Assembly (NCBI GenBank): GCA_030141605.1
Contig: JAQGDQ010001016.1
Location: forward strand, 1 to 64,000
Reading direction: 5' to 3'
Source: Tubiluchus corallicola
Taxonomy: Eukaryota; Priapulida; Priapulimorpha; Priapulimorphida; Tubiluchidae
Length of the DNA stretch: 64,000 bases
The notes beneath the pieces were generated by a model, which had not been told where the DNA came from, made no database searches, and saw only the letters and a program-made list of their open reading frames with translations. This document shows, in pieces, positions 34,001 to 44,603 of the stretch. How positions within the stretch are numbered: position 1 is the first letter of the stretch; each line of letters begins with the position of its first letter. Both the position numbers and the translations under genes were made by a program.

Positions 34001-36571
34001 GATAAAACCAGGACGAAGAATCCTAACCTTCAAGAACAAATACACAAATAGTTACTAAAACTGTTGCCTTGCATCTTAAATTTCTATATTAAAAAAAGGC
34101 AAGAAGTTAATGTTAAAAGTAGAAAATTTAATCTGTTGTACAAAACGATGTTTTGGTTTTTCACGAAGAATTTTCAACTTTGAACAAGAAATTTGAACAA
34201 ATGTGGCTTTTCAACTCCATGTTTCCATGCTGCCACAATACTGCCATAAATGTAATAACCTTGTGACTATCAAATTAAATCGAACATATAAATAATTTGA
34301 CGTTAAATATGAAAGGTGATTTAAACTCAGCAAAATTAAAAAAACAAAACAGCACAAGTTTATTTTTGCAAAAAAAAACAAATTTAAACACGCACCATGT
34401 ATGGAAATTCCCGCTCCCCTGCATTTTCTCCACCATGAATTCTTGGTTCAATAGGCAACTCTGCAACAAATTTTCCAATTTACTCATAGACAAAAACAGA
34501 ACAAATATTTACCACTAAACGTCCAGGTGTGCATCTGGACCTAAAAGGCTTTGTTGTATAAGGCGATGGTGTACGTCTTGATAAATTGCAATTCGCTTTT
34601 ATCAGAGGAAAATCTTTGGATTTGCTTTAAGTCTAACAAACTGAAAACAAATTATAACTGATGAAGACGGTATGTTCCCAATGTTTTTAAAAGTCGCAAG
34701 CTCAGAACTAGCCAAACCACTGTTCCTACTTTTTCTTTGATCAATGGACAAAGAAAACTATCTCAAGTTTGGAAGTTCACCAGCACTCAAGAAGGGAAGT
34801 AAAATTTATAACAACTATAGACCACTAAGCCTAACATCAAACTATGTAAAGCATTAGGGAAAATTATCTGGAAATGACAGATACAGCACATCAAAAGCAA
34901 AATATCAAGAACACAATGCGGATTTAAAAAAGGCAAGTCTGTATCAGACAACTATAAGATGACATCAATTTATGAACCAAAATAATCAGTTGTGGAGCTT
35001 CACTTGACACAATCTATTGAAATTTTGCAAAAAGATTTAATTCCATCCTTCACAAAAGACTTACTAAAGTGACTAGACTATATTAAGTGTAATGACGGAA
35101 TACTGATTGGCTTAAATGAAATGGAGATTGTTTGGGTTCTATCACGACAAACAAACAAAGTCAGTCAAGTACTGCTCAGTACAATATTTTAATGTTCGTG
35201 CACCATCATCATAGCGCATGCCTCTTCGTCATTTTACTTCATATTTGACATATATTGAGACGCCATTTATTAAAATGATACATTCTATCTGGAATTATAA
35301 TTACATTACAGTATACAGCGTTGGAAGAAGCTATAATAGGTATCTTAAAACATTATTTTTAAATGAGTTCTTAACCTCTAATTTTTGCATTTTCCTTTAG
35401 ATCTACAATGCAACCATATTTAAATCTTAAATTTACTCGACTGTTATTTACATGTTTATTTACTGTTATGTGCAGGACATTACAATTTTTCTCACAAATT
35501 TTAATTTTTGACCACCTATTAAATAATTCGTAGGCATATTATGCCACAAAAATACATTAACAATTTGACGCTTTCATTTTGTCTAAATATTTTTCTATAA
35601 GCAGTGTTCCATTTTACCCTAACGGCATTCACTTTATTGTTTGATATGCCCCCAATTTCGCATCCCTATAATAAAATGGGTTCACAATATGTATTGACCA
35701 GAGATTTACCTACTGTGCCACTACGATTAAGGCCCATACGTGAGAAAATATTGTTCACAGAACTAATAACTTTCCTTTTTAACTTAGAAACAAAAATAGA
35801 AAAACTTGTCAAAATATCGCAACCTAAATGCTTTACTGTCTGTTTCCAGATCAGTTGTCCAGTAAAGCTTTTGCCAAAGTAAAGAAGCCACGTTTTGTTA
35901 GGATTAAATGAGATACTCCATTTTATACCATATTTTTCACGATTTTAAGCATTTTACGTAAGTGTCTACATGACCCTGACAACAAGGCAATGTCATCAGC
36001 ATACATGACAGTGTCTACAAAATTATCTATGGTATATCTATGATAGCCATGTAACTCTGTATATCCAGCGAAAACGGCAGTGATTGTCAGGTCATTGACA
36101 ACAACTTTGAAAAAATTGCATTTAGTAGAAGAGAATGTGATTGATGTCATGTTTATCAACACCCTTTAACAAAATTCATTTCATGCTGTATTTTACGTTC
36201 AATGAAGCCGTATTAGTCAAAATTTTACTCCGATTTGTAAATACAAGAATGTTATGAAACGAGTTACATCGCGCCTAGTTACATAAAAATGTAGTTATTT
36301 TGTGATTTGACTGTGAGAATGTGTAAAGTTATTTCACCTATAAGATAATTATGTGAGCCACAATGTCATATATCTGAGTAAGTATTTATTTCTATTTTAA
36401 CGGCAGAATAATTCATACCACAAAGTGAGACTAACCTTTTCCGTTTGAGCCTGGAGAAGTCGTTGAGGACTGAGCTTCATTAGATTGACATAGAGTGTCA
36501 GAGCAAAGCAATGTAGTAAATGCAAACAAAAATGAAATACGAATACACCGAGCTGCATGCGCTAATAGCAT
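30693..36571 (-). CDS. Trypsin-fold serine protease copy A (complete, 7 exons, 340 aa)
   Basis: Inferred CDS: 36571..36436, 34460..34396, 34027..33921, 33266..33191, 32300..32102, 31850..31723, 31004..30693. Exon lengths total 1023 nt (341 codons with the stop) and all junction phases agree. Signal peptide first; zymogen cleavage site R52|IHGGENAGEREFPYM; catalytic His99 (ILTVAHIF), Asp148 (NDIAFARL) and Ser240 (GDSGGPL). Family S1 cysteines 42/58 and 191/220 are absent as pairs, while the GRC...YIC pair (168/182-like) remains. The residue six before the Ser is Ile, not the Asp of trypsin, so cleavage after Arg/Lys is unlikely. A ~100-residue end after Ser closes with the hydrophobic tail MICIITLFSALFSH, suggesting a GPI anchor. 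Substrate unknown. Confidence 0.8.
31723..31850 (-). CDS. Protease A exon 6
   Basis: Acceptor TTTCAG|AT, donor CTT|GTAAGT, phase 0. Encodes the segment with GRCANYSSVHYICAHHPGRI, a 168/182-type Cys pair, ending RIGGL just before the Ser exon. Confidence 0.75.
32102..32300 (-). CDS. Protease A exon 5 (catalytic Asp)
   Basis: Acceptor ATTACAG|ATT, donor AGT G|GTGCGT, phase 1. Begins IHWYKRHEHF; the catalytic Asp is in NDIAFARLNAPVEI; it ends ITLVGWGSDIWS with the family GWG. Confidence 0.8.
33191..33266 (-). CDS. Protease A exon 4
   Basis: Acceptor TTTTGCAG|TG, donor TAT|GTATGA. Encodes DIPSGPHLVVCLGSNDFRT then PSQFRY, equivalent to the strand before the Asp loop (V-x-LG-x-x-D-x-R of S1 proteases). 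No partner exon was found for copies B or C. Confidence 0.7.
33921..34027 (-). CDS. Protease A exon 3 (catalytic His)
   Basis: Acceptor TTGAAG|GTT, donor AAA GA|GTGAGT, phase 2. Encodes VRILRPGFINKSLEITAGGF then LFDDKHILTVAHIFK. The His codon CAC is at 33932-33934. Cys after His is replaced by Ile, and its usual partner Cys before GG is Ala. Confidence 0.8.
34396..34460 (-). CDS. Protease A exon 2 (zymogen activation site)
   Basis: Acceptor TTGCAG|AG; donor ATG|GTGCGT, phase 0. Encodes ELPIEPRIHGGENAGERE then FPYM, the R-I-x-G-G activation site of family S1. Copy B has Ser in place of His. Confidence 0.8.
34770..35230 (+). mobile_element. LINE RT remnant in intron 1 of protease A
   Basis: Same insertion as at 26430 in the duplicate, but shorter. 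Readable: YNNYRPLSLTSN..., FKKGKSVSD. Confidence 0.65.
35400..36180 (-). mobile_element. CR1-like LINE RT fragment with YADD
   Basis: On the minus strand one frame carries DNFVDTVMYADDIALLSGSC, the RT catalytic motif, and then SCRHLRKMLKIVKN. After a stop, a second frame continues as SISFNPNKTWLLYFGKSF and a typical RT thumb. At least two breaks; inactive. Confidence 0.7.
36436..36571 (-). CDS. Protease A exon 1 (signal peptide)
   Basis: The ATG at 36571 gives MLLAHAARCIRISFLFAF and then TLLCSDTLCQS, a cleavable signal peptide. A low-complexity Ser/Thr propeptide follows, ending PGSNGK. Donor AAA G|GTTAGT, phase 1. Confidence 0.75.
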
Positions 36572-39500
36572 TGTTTCTGAAACTGACAATGTGAAAGTTG
36601 AAAAATAATTAGCAAATAAATCAATGCCATAAGGATCTCAATGATATGATAGCATCAATCACTAGTTACAGTTATCAGTTATGCCTAAACAAACTCACTT
36701 TGTAGTGCTCGCCATCTGTTAAAAAGGAGAAAAAAAATTGAAAATTTAGTGTTTTCATTCATTGGACGAATCAGTAATTCAAAACGCAATTGGAAAAACA
36801 CAAGAAGGTCAACTTTCAACAAGAAAAAACTGAATATCCTTAACGTTTTTTTCTTTATAGATTTGTGAAAAAATCTTAAACATCGAAGTGGAACTGATGC
36901 CCCAATCGCCATCAACAGATTCTCCATAAAACATATTTAAATTCATGTGATTTGACATCAGTCATTCTAAAATTGCTTAGGGAGAAGAAAGCATAATACG
37001 CAGCCCGTATTTGAATAGTTTCTTCCATTTCGCTTAAGTAGCTAGTGTTAAAAGCTAATTTAGTTACTGTACAAGCAGTTTGTGATAACAGACAAATTCG
37101 TTTCATCAGACAAGAATAACCTAAAAACTGTGAACAAAGATTTAGTTTAAAAGAATTTAATTTCATTTAATTTAAGTTTTTTTTATCTCCACAGTTAATA
37201 GTACATGATTTAGTAACCCGTTAAAGGACAGCAATTTGACCAGGTAGTCTACATTTCTTATTATAGAGAAAACACAAATTACCATATTATTATTATTCAG
37301 GCAGCAATTGCATAATTAGGCATAATAAGTTAGAGGTAGTTATTTTACTATACGTACCTGTTGTCACGAAATCTACCAGTTCCAAAAACACTTAAAAAGT
37401 GGTTAAGCCTCATCACAAAGGTTTTCCATGCTTAAATAAACGATTCCACTGTTTTGTATGTTCAAACCACATTATCTGAGATTTAGAACTTTAGAATAAC
37501 GATTTTTTTTTCAAAAGAAAATTGAGGACGTGATCATTTAGATTAAAGAGAGATTGTTTCGTTCTATTTATATTTTGCAACTGCAGAACGAATTTTTTGC
37601 TGTATTCACGAAGAGTGCTTTCCTGTGTTTTATAACTGGACTTTGTAGTAGAACGTAAATATGAAATAAGATGGTGACTATATTATCTAAGTAGTATCAT
37701 AGGAAATGTCTATGATTTTGACCATAATTGGTACTGCTAAAAGCTATGCTGATGTTTTTGAAGATGATGATTGATGTAGATTATATTGTAACGATGCAAT
37801 GACAGCGTAGTTATTTGCAATAGTCTGCATTAGTCGTTCTCTCACATGTTGGAAGCCGAGTGGTCCAGTGCCATCAGTGATGATGAAGAACATTTCAACA
37901 GACGTCTGTTGCATATCAGGTTTACAAAGACAAACAAGCAACTTCGTACTAGACCTAACTATCACAAGGGAGTGGTGGTGGGAGGGGGTGAAAAAGGCAT
38001 TTCTTCATTCTAAGAAGAAGTTTATGACAACATTTAAGGAATCGTTTAGTCATTTTATCAGCTCATCATCAATGTTGGTAATTGCATTAAAGATGGGTAT
38101 TGTTGTCTAATGAAATACGTAAATGGCAAAAGATTGTTTGCTTGTCCTGATAGCTAATGATTGCATTTGAATGGTCATTGGGTAGATATTTTGAATAATT
38201 ATTGTGGTAAATTGAAATAATGCTAATAGCTCTCCTATCTTTTTCATGTCTCTGTTGAGCTCTAAGAATTTCTCCTTTAGCCTAGGGTGAGTTTTTGGTA
38301 TATGCAACAACGTATATTTCTATAATATATTGCTTACGATGAATAAAATAAAAAAACTAGACTATTTGAAATTTGTTAAATTTTCAGCAGAGTGTAGTGC
38401 CGTGTTTATCAAAGTTTTATAAATATAATAAATGCAGGCTAGAAAATTTTAAAATAAGCTTATAGGTCGCGATAATTATCTGACGAAACTTATGGATTAA
38501 ATTTAAATGTTGAAACAAAATTTACGTATTTACTTGATGTGCTCTCTTTATTTTATTTATTAATAAAATATAGATGCACAAACTGAAGGTATACATTTCA
38601 TAATTATAACAAAAAAATTAATCTTAGTAGAAAACTTGCTTCTCGTTTTCCTACGCCTAAATGGAAAATAATCCCTCCAAAGCACATTAATTAGATTCAG
38701 AATGTTTCGAATTACTAAATTTTAGCAAATTGACATTTTAACTTTTGCTTATTTTTCAGAAAAAAACACAAAAAAATAAATTACAGAGCAGTTAATTAAA
38801 GCCAATTTACCTTTTGCGCAAGAGTATTTCAAGTTGCGTGAAAATTTCCAACACTTTGCATTATTTGAAGGGGCGGGTAGAAAAATTTCATATAGGCTCC
38901 ACATTAAGACATATAGTCAACTGCTGAGGTTTCATAACGCCCCTCACAACAAACGTCTGATTTGAAAATTTTATATGATCATATATGTGAGTGTAGAATT
39001 GCTGTAGATTTCTATTAATTATGGACGTGAAACCTAACTGCCTATATGCTGGAGAAACGGCAAGCAAGGGAATCGAGTTTCAACTCATATAAGTTCAGAA
39101 AAAATTAACTTATTGGAAAGATGCATGAGTTTATTATGTTATGCCTGCAATTTAATTGGAATCCGTCTCGGTCAACCATAGAAAAATCTAGAAATAGTTC
39201 ACATGAATTGCATAGTAGCAGTAACATGACGGCAGATCATGTGGAATCATTGGAGATACAGGGTGAGCTAAACTGCATCAATGGTTGATTGAAGAAATTA
39301 AACGGACATCCTAATCCTCAGCTTTGGATACGAATCAAAATCTAAGATACATTGTAGCTGTCTTTGTGGACCTTGTCTCAAAATTTCATTAATTTTGCAT
39401 TTGCAAGATTACTAAGATTACAATAAACTTTTCTTGATAAGCTTCCTCGTAGCTCACTGTATTAATTACTGTAGCACGTTGTTCTCTAAATTGTGGTTCT

Positions 39501-39762
39501 ATGCAGTAAAGTGTTACCAGCAAACTCTTTGTAGTTAAAATTATTTAAAATATATAATAATAATAACAATATAATAACAGTAAATATATTCAGTTAAATA
39601 TCATCGAAAATTTTATTATTAAATATGTAAAATCCACATTTTGCATATACATTCTATGATAAATTTCTTTCAGGAAAGCAACAATTATAGAAGACCAGTG
39701 TGGAAATTTTTACTTCAAAATACCACACAAGAAAATTCTAATATTTACTCTGCCTTTTTTAA
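36572..39762. other. Upstream region of protease A; no gene seen from 37.65 to 39.76 kb
   Basis: The mini-exon-like ATGGCGAGCACTACAAA, between AACAG and GTGAGT, is at about 36695-36711 on the minus strand. Further up, open frames at 37744-38310 match nothing I know. The rest is AT-rich and featureless to my eye. Confidence 0.35.
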
Positions 39763-41324
39763 TCATTGAAGCATTAGAAGGCTTGAAGAAAATGCTGATA
39801 ACAATATAATTGTAGAGATCGCTGTTCTCTCGTGTTCCCGAGCTCTGATAGATGCACAGTTAGATGTTGCATATATGTCAAAACTTTGATCTCCAAACGT
39901 CATGATTGAATGACCCTGCTGAACATCAAGCCATTCTGTATAATGGGCAAGTCTCACAGAGAATTCATTGTACCCTTGTTCTGCTTGATCTATGAATGCT
40001 GGATCTTTATGAACGGTTTGAAATATCCCAATCACTTCCCTTATTTGTGTGCTTATTATAAGTGGTCTACCCGAATCTCCCTATAAGAAGAAAAATACAA
40101 AATTATTTTTAACATTGAATTACAAAAGTCAATTACACATTCGCTGCATATTTAAATTTGTAAAATGCTAAAACATTTTATAGGACATTGGTAGGCATAC
40201 TTGAAATTTCACCTCCATATTTACATCCACATTTAAAACTTCTTGCTCATTATTAAGTGATATTAACCAATAATGCAATAAACAACACACACACACACAC
40301 ACACACACACGCACGCGCGCACGCACCCTCACACACACATCATCAACGATCTCCAAACCTCCAAAAAAGCAAACAAACTCACAAGTGACCTCCTAGAAAC
40401 TACAACCACCTAGCCTCACTATTTTTAGAACAAAAGAAATTATGTTTCACAAAAAAATTCGCTTACATATGGTACTTAGTAAGTAATATGATACCCGAAA
40501 AAACTGAGGGCAAATACCAGTGATTACAAATCATAGTCATATTAATAACGTATATATAGTTTCAGGGCTTATGGGGGTTATTTGGAAAATCTATGTAGCC
40601 CTCTCCCCCCACCCCACCCCCTCCCCGATTTGTCCATAGCGATATAATTTGCGGTTACAAAGTATATGTATATGTATATATTCATGTCATACGTTTTTTA
40701 TTTTGTAAACAAACGTTGTTATTTTCTGATTGCTACCCAGTTAAGGAATTGTGTAATTTTTTTCTTCAACAAATTTATTACTGGTGCTGCTAATACTTAC
40801 GTAGCCACCTATGCGCCATGGGTGATACGCACAGATGAAAAGTTTTAGATCATGTAGCTGACAATCGCCTTGATCAGTGACTGTGAAAGTCGCCTTCTGA
40901 AAGTGATCATGCGGCATTCCTGGCGTGTCTAAAATATGAAGTTGATTTATTAATAAAAAATATTATGATGTTAGAAAAATCAACAAGTACAGTAACCATG
41001 CTGATAAAAACTAATAACATCACTTTGTTCAAGCTTTAAAATTAGTTCTCACATTACATCAACTGGGTTGTAATTTTGTCACTTTAACTAACTCTTAAAT
41101 TATTATAAACTTTACATACGACTCCATAAATCGCTTCCCCATCCTACTAAAGTAATTTCTTGGTTAATGTAACTAATATTGTAGTCACACAAAGGTATTT
41201 TTGCAGGTTGAACATCATCATTCACTTCAACTGGCTGATTCATTCGTAAAAAAGCAAGGTCATGTTTGGCACACATTCCTGGTCGTTTAAATTGAAATTT
41301 TTCATGCAAGTTGTACCAGTGAAT
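39763..41324 (-). pseudogene. Trypsin-like protease copy C, 3' half only (exons 5-7), GDSGRP
   Basis: Exons 41324..41120 (catalytic Asp in KHDLAFLRM, GWGSDLWS), 40928..40801 (ICAYHPWRIGGY) and 40080..39763 (GDSGRPLIISTQ ... hydrophobic end TIILLSAFSSSLLMLQ). Lengths 205, 128 and 318 nt keep the phases of copy A, and the frame is open throughout. The Gly two positions after the catalytic Ser is Arg, unusual for the family. No exons 1-4 were found upstream; BEL/Pao debris begins about 200 bp away, and an unrelated LRR end exon lies beyond it. Either a truncated relic or the 3' end of a gene whose 5' exons I missed. Confidence 0.65.
40287..40340. repeat. (CA)n microsatellite
   Basis: About 25 CA repeats with a GC-containing interruption (ACGCACGCGCGCACGC), in the last intron of protease C. 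Confidence 0.9.
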
Positions 41325-41537
41325 CTTCAGTAACAAAAATCCCTGAATTTAAGAAAGTTTTGCATTTGATCAATACTTAGCCTGACAACAGATGTTAGAA
41401 ATAATTAAATGCAAATGCCATTTCAACCGAATGAAAATTTCTTGCAGAAGGGAGCTCAAAAACAGTAAAGCCAAAACAATTTACGTACACAAAATTTTAC
41501 TGCTCGATTTGTAAGAACGCCTTAGCTAAATCACCCA

Positions 41538-42041
41538 TCAAGATAGTGATAACACCGACTTCTTCTTACAACTCGCATCAAAAGCTATACGTAATGGTGA
41601 AGTCTCGCTATCTTTTAAGACAAAGGTGTGAGGAAGGTAAATTAATGGCTTTCCTGCAGGAAAATTTCGGTCACACTTTTCTATTATAGCATCCTGTAAC
41701 TGCTGTTGAAAGATTTTGTTGTATGCTTGTAAAAGTGTTGCATTTTGCTTAAGTCTAAATACAACATTTTCTAAGCATGCTCTGCACAAATCAAGATTCG
41801 TGGGGAGCTTGGCTAACTTATCTCAATCACGAACTGGCCAAGAAACTCTGAACCGACCGTTCACAATGTAAGCAGTTCTATTAAAATGGTCTTCTACAAT
41901 CGCCTCTTCTTCTGCCTTTGTTAAATTACTGAAATAATCGATAATTCCTGTATGAGTTTGTATTTTTAGTGGATAGATGGCGCTAGGAGGTGGAGAACGG
42001 TAAACAATAATCAACAGATGGTCGAATACACATGTAAACAA
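41538..42041 (-). mobile_element. BEL/Pao retrotransposon, RT N-terminal fragment
   Basis: Readable minus-strand phrases: TGIIDYFSNLTKAEEEAIVE and RFRVSWPVRD, then after an in-frame stop CLENVVFRLKQNATLLQAYN, PLIYLPHTFVLKD and LRIAFDASCK. These follow the order of the BEL/Pao RT entry region. Ends abruptly before the catalytic RT core; inactive. Confidence 0.75.
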
Positions 42042-42680
42042 TTTTTTTAAAAATACAAGTAATGACTACCGTATTTATAAAATCCATTGCTCTATCATAT
42101 TTGTATTTTACGTTTTAAATAAAAACGAAATTAAAACAATTTCCAGCAAATCTAAATCCCAGAATTTAGAGAGTTCACATGTACAATTTTGTGTATTGTT
42201 TATTGACTTGTTTGTTTTGTAAACTTGCAGTGGGCTTATTGAACGAAATGCCTTCAACTTGCTCCCCCGATGCACATGTATTTGCTACCGAGTGTAAATG
42301 ATAACTATCATTAGTCATGCTTCACATGACTATCACATTAACGTTTGTTTCAAAACTAGCTTGCGATTGCGCTATTAAACTATTGTGTGTTAAAGCTGTG
42401 TAATCACTACTAAAACCTGACCGTTCTCCCCTTTGCCCTTCAAAATTGTTTGCAGTCGCAAATTCATGAAGCGCAAATTCGTTGTCTGCTGTAGAAGCTT
42501 CAGAAACAATTGCGCCAGTAAAGACGTTTTGTAACTTTTGATTTGGCAGCTTGCCAGCAGCTGGCTCAAGTAAATTTTCAGAAACAGCTTGCTGTGAAAT
42601 GGGCAATATAACATCAGTCTGGAAAGTTGTTGTGTTTGCAGTACACCGAGGTGCTATAATTTGGCTACACTTAATATTAC

Positions 42681-43502
42681 TTAGAAACGAGTTTGTTGCT
42701 GACCTGCTTGGACATCACTAAAATCTAATAAATTCTCATACCTACCAATGACATTGTACTCTGCATTGTAACGGCTAGAACATTGATCAACATTGCACGT
42801 ATAATACTCATGTTCCCATGTGCATTGCCGACTGCCAGTATCAGTTTCTGTTTTTTTTAACTCTTTTAGCATACACTTGAATGACATGCTTATAATCGGC
42901 CCATCACTTAAACTGGAATTACTCAATTCTTGAGTGCCGGTAAGTAACCCAAAACTAGATTCAACAAATTCAAGGTCTGATTTCGGCAATCGATAACGAC
43001 GTGGTTTAACTACCTTCCAAAATACATTAGGGGGGGGGGCAAGTAAGATTTGAATAGATAACGGGCCTCGGTCACAAACAAGAGTTGGGTCAGCCAAACA
43101 ACCTTGACCATGCTTAGCTTTGAAATTATAAAACCAACTGCCTGGCTGATCATTCAAAACTTCATTAAGATTCATCATTTCGACTGGTGCTGCTAAGTGT
43201 TGCACCACTCTGCACTGAATAGTTTTGAAACGACGCTTAGCTTTCAGGTACATTGTGATCTTCGCAAGCCCTTGATGAATCTTCACTGGCTGTTTTGCCC
43301 CAAACACAAAAACTTCAGGGTCTTGTAGAGGCTGAATATGCAGATTGAGCTTATGGGCTAGCTCTGTGGTTATATATGAATGATTGCTGCCCCCTGAATC
43401 TAAAAGAACACGTGCTTCAATTTGTGTTTTTGCAAAAACATTAGATTTGACTGACACCATCGCGGTTTGTAAAATATCTGAGTCGCCTAGTGCTGACATC
43501 AC
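42681..43502 (-). mobile_element. BEL/Pao aspartic protease (DUF1758-type) fragment
   Basis: Open frame of 273 codons. EARVLLDSGGSNHSYITTEL carries the retropepsin LDSG with the flap region after it (VFGAKQP...). Then conserved BEL linker sequence (VCDRGPLSIQILLAPP). The 3' part loses similarity. An unassigned frame at 42322-42606 lies between this and the RT piece. The element has no recognisable LTRs here. Confidence 0.75.
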
Positions 43503-44171
43503 GTGACCCTGTACTTGACTTGTAGCAGGATCGGAACTTCAGCCTTTTAAGACGAAACTACTCCATCTTCTACAGACTCGTGTGACCGAAACAAAAGCCG
43601 GTCACGTGACCATTCTGACTGATTGTGTCAGCACATAGCCTAGCAAAAGATTCACAAAACATCTGTTCATTAAATGTGTTCATAATCAATGATGCACGAA
43701 TGTTCCACATAATTATACTGTTTATCTGACTTTTCACCATTAATTTGGGTGGCAATAAACTGACAGACATATACGCACCAAGTCAATTTACAGGGTCACT
43801 ACCCCTAAGCACTATGCGTGCCACTTATGTGCTGTTCCAATTTTTTCCTGTGCTATTTTTACCTGTGCCATTTTTACCTACTTTTCCATTTGTGCCGTTG
43901 TTTCTTGTGCTAATTTTGGTTTGAAAACAATACTAAAATACTGTTTTTTTTAAATATTTTTACTTACAATCATATAAAGTAGTTATTGTAGTTTGTTAAA
44001 AATGCAATAAGTTTATTTTAACTAAGTCAGTGTTCTCAGTGAAGTATATTACGATGAGTCCAGGCGAATTAGAGGGTAGTTTCAATATAGAGAGACCCAG
44101 AAGATTATAATCCGGCCATATTTATGGTAGATCAAAACGAAATGAAGGCAAAAAAGAATGGTTTGTACTTA
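43503..44171. other. No gene seen; possible further BEL debris
   Basis: A 66-codon minus-strand frame (43570-43770) may be gag residue of the same element, but nothing diagnostic is visible. At 43840-43920 the sequence has repeated TTTTTACCT-like phrases. Confidence 0.3.
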
Positions 44172-44600
44172 TTACACACAACAAAAAAATAGGCAAACCA
44201 CGTGAGTAGAATTAGGAAAAACAGAGAAATTGAGAAGTTTTATGGCAGAAATAAGCGATAACAAAAGTCTACATAAGAATAAAAACAATTTATGATTGGC
44301 ATGATTTTCAGCAAGAACAGGTTGATTATTTGCAGGATTGTTAGGATCACAGAATTGAGCTAATGTCATTTTATCTTCATCGTGGCTGTGAGACGGAACG
44401 TGACAGTCAAATATCGACTCCATCGAAGAATCTTCTTTCAGCCATTTCAAACTGCAGTTGCAAAAAAGCGATTTCGTGAAAAAAGTTAAAAATTGAAAAA
44501 CTCCAATGTGCGTTTGTGCAAAACAAAGATAATTCAGTTGCTTATTTAACGAAAAATCCAACAATTCAGAAAAACGATTATTAGCTAAAAATATTGTATC
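44172..44600 (-). CDS. Orphan LRR end exon (LRR, LRRCT-like motif, hydrophobic tail)
   Basis: Open from about 44600 to the stop at 44172. Reads FLANNRFSELLDFSLNKQLN (LRR-like), then KSLFCNCSLKWLKED (LRRCT-like), FDCHVPSHSHDEDK and AQFCDPNNP. The C-terminus is a strongly hydrophobic stretch including LFLFLCRLLLSLISAI. It matches the terminal exon of the LRR array in plan but has no acceptor at the usual place before the CNC motif; LRR and LRRCT are continuous here. Other exons of its gene were not found upstream to 46 kb. Could be a relic of a dispersed family member. Confidence 0.5.
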   Translation of the reverse strand, partial: DTIFLANNRFSELLDFSLNKQLNYLCFAQTHIGVFQFLTFFTKSLFCNCSLKWLKEDSSMESIFDCHVPSHSHDEDKMTLAQFCDPNNPANNQPVLAENHANHKLFLFLCRLLLSLISAIKLLNFSVFPNSTHVVCLFFCCV

Positions 44601-44603
44601 TTA

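Larger units (their letters stand above)
33640..37650. repeat. Segmental duplication partner of 25280-30055
   Basis: Contains protease A exons 1-3 and matching introns. The boundary lies between exons 3 and 4, which explains why copy B stops after exon 3. Confidence 0.85.

Noticed and set aside
36696-36712. Mini-exon ATGGCGAGCACTACAAA as the true start codon of protease A
   Set aside because: Joined to exon 1 it opens a frame that meets a stop and does not give the signal peptide; kept only as a possible 5'-UTR exon.
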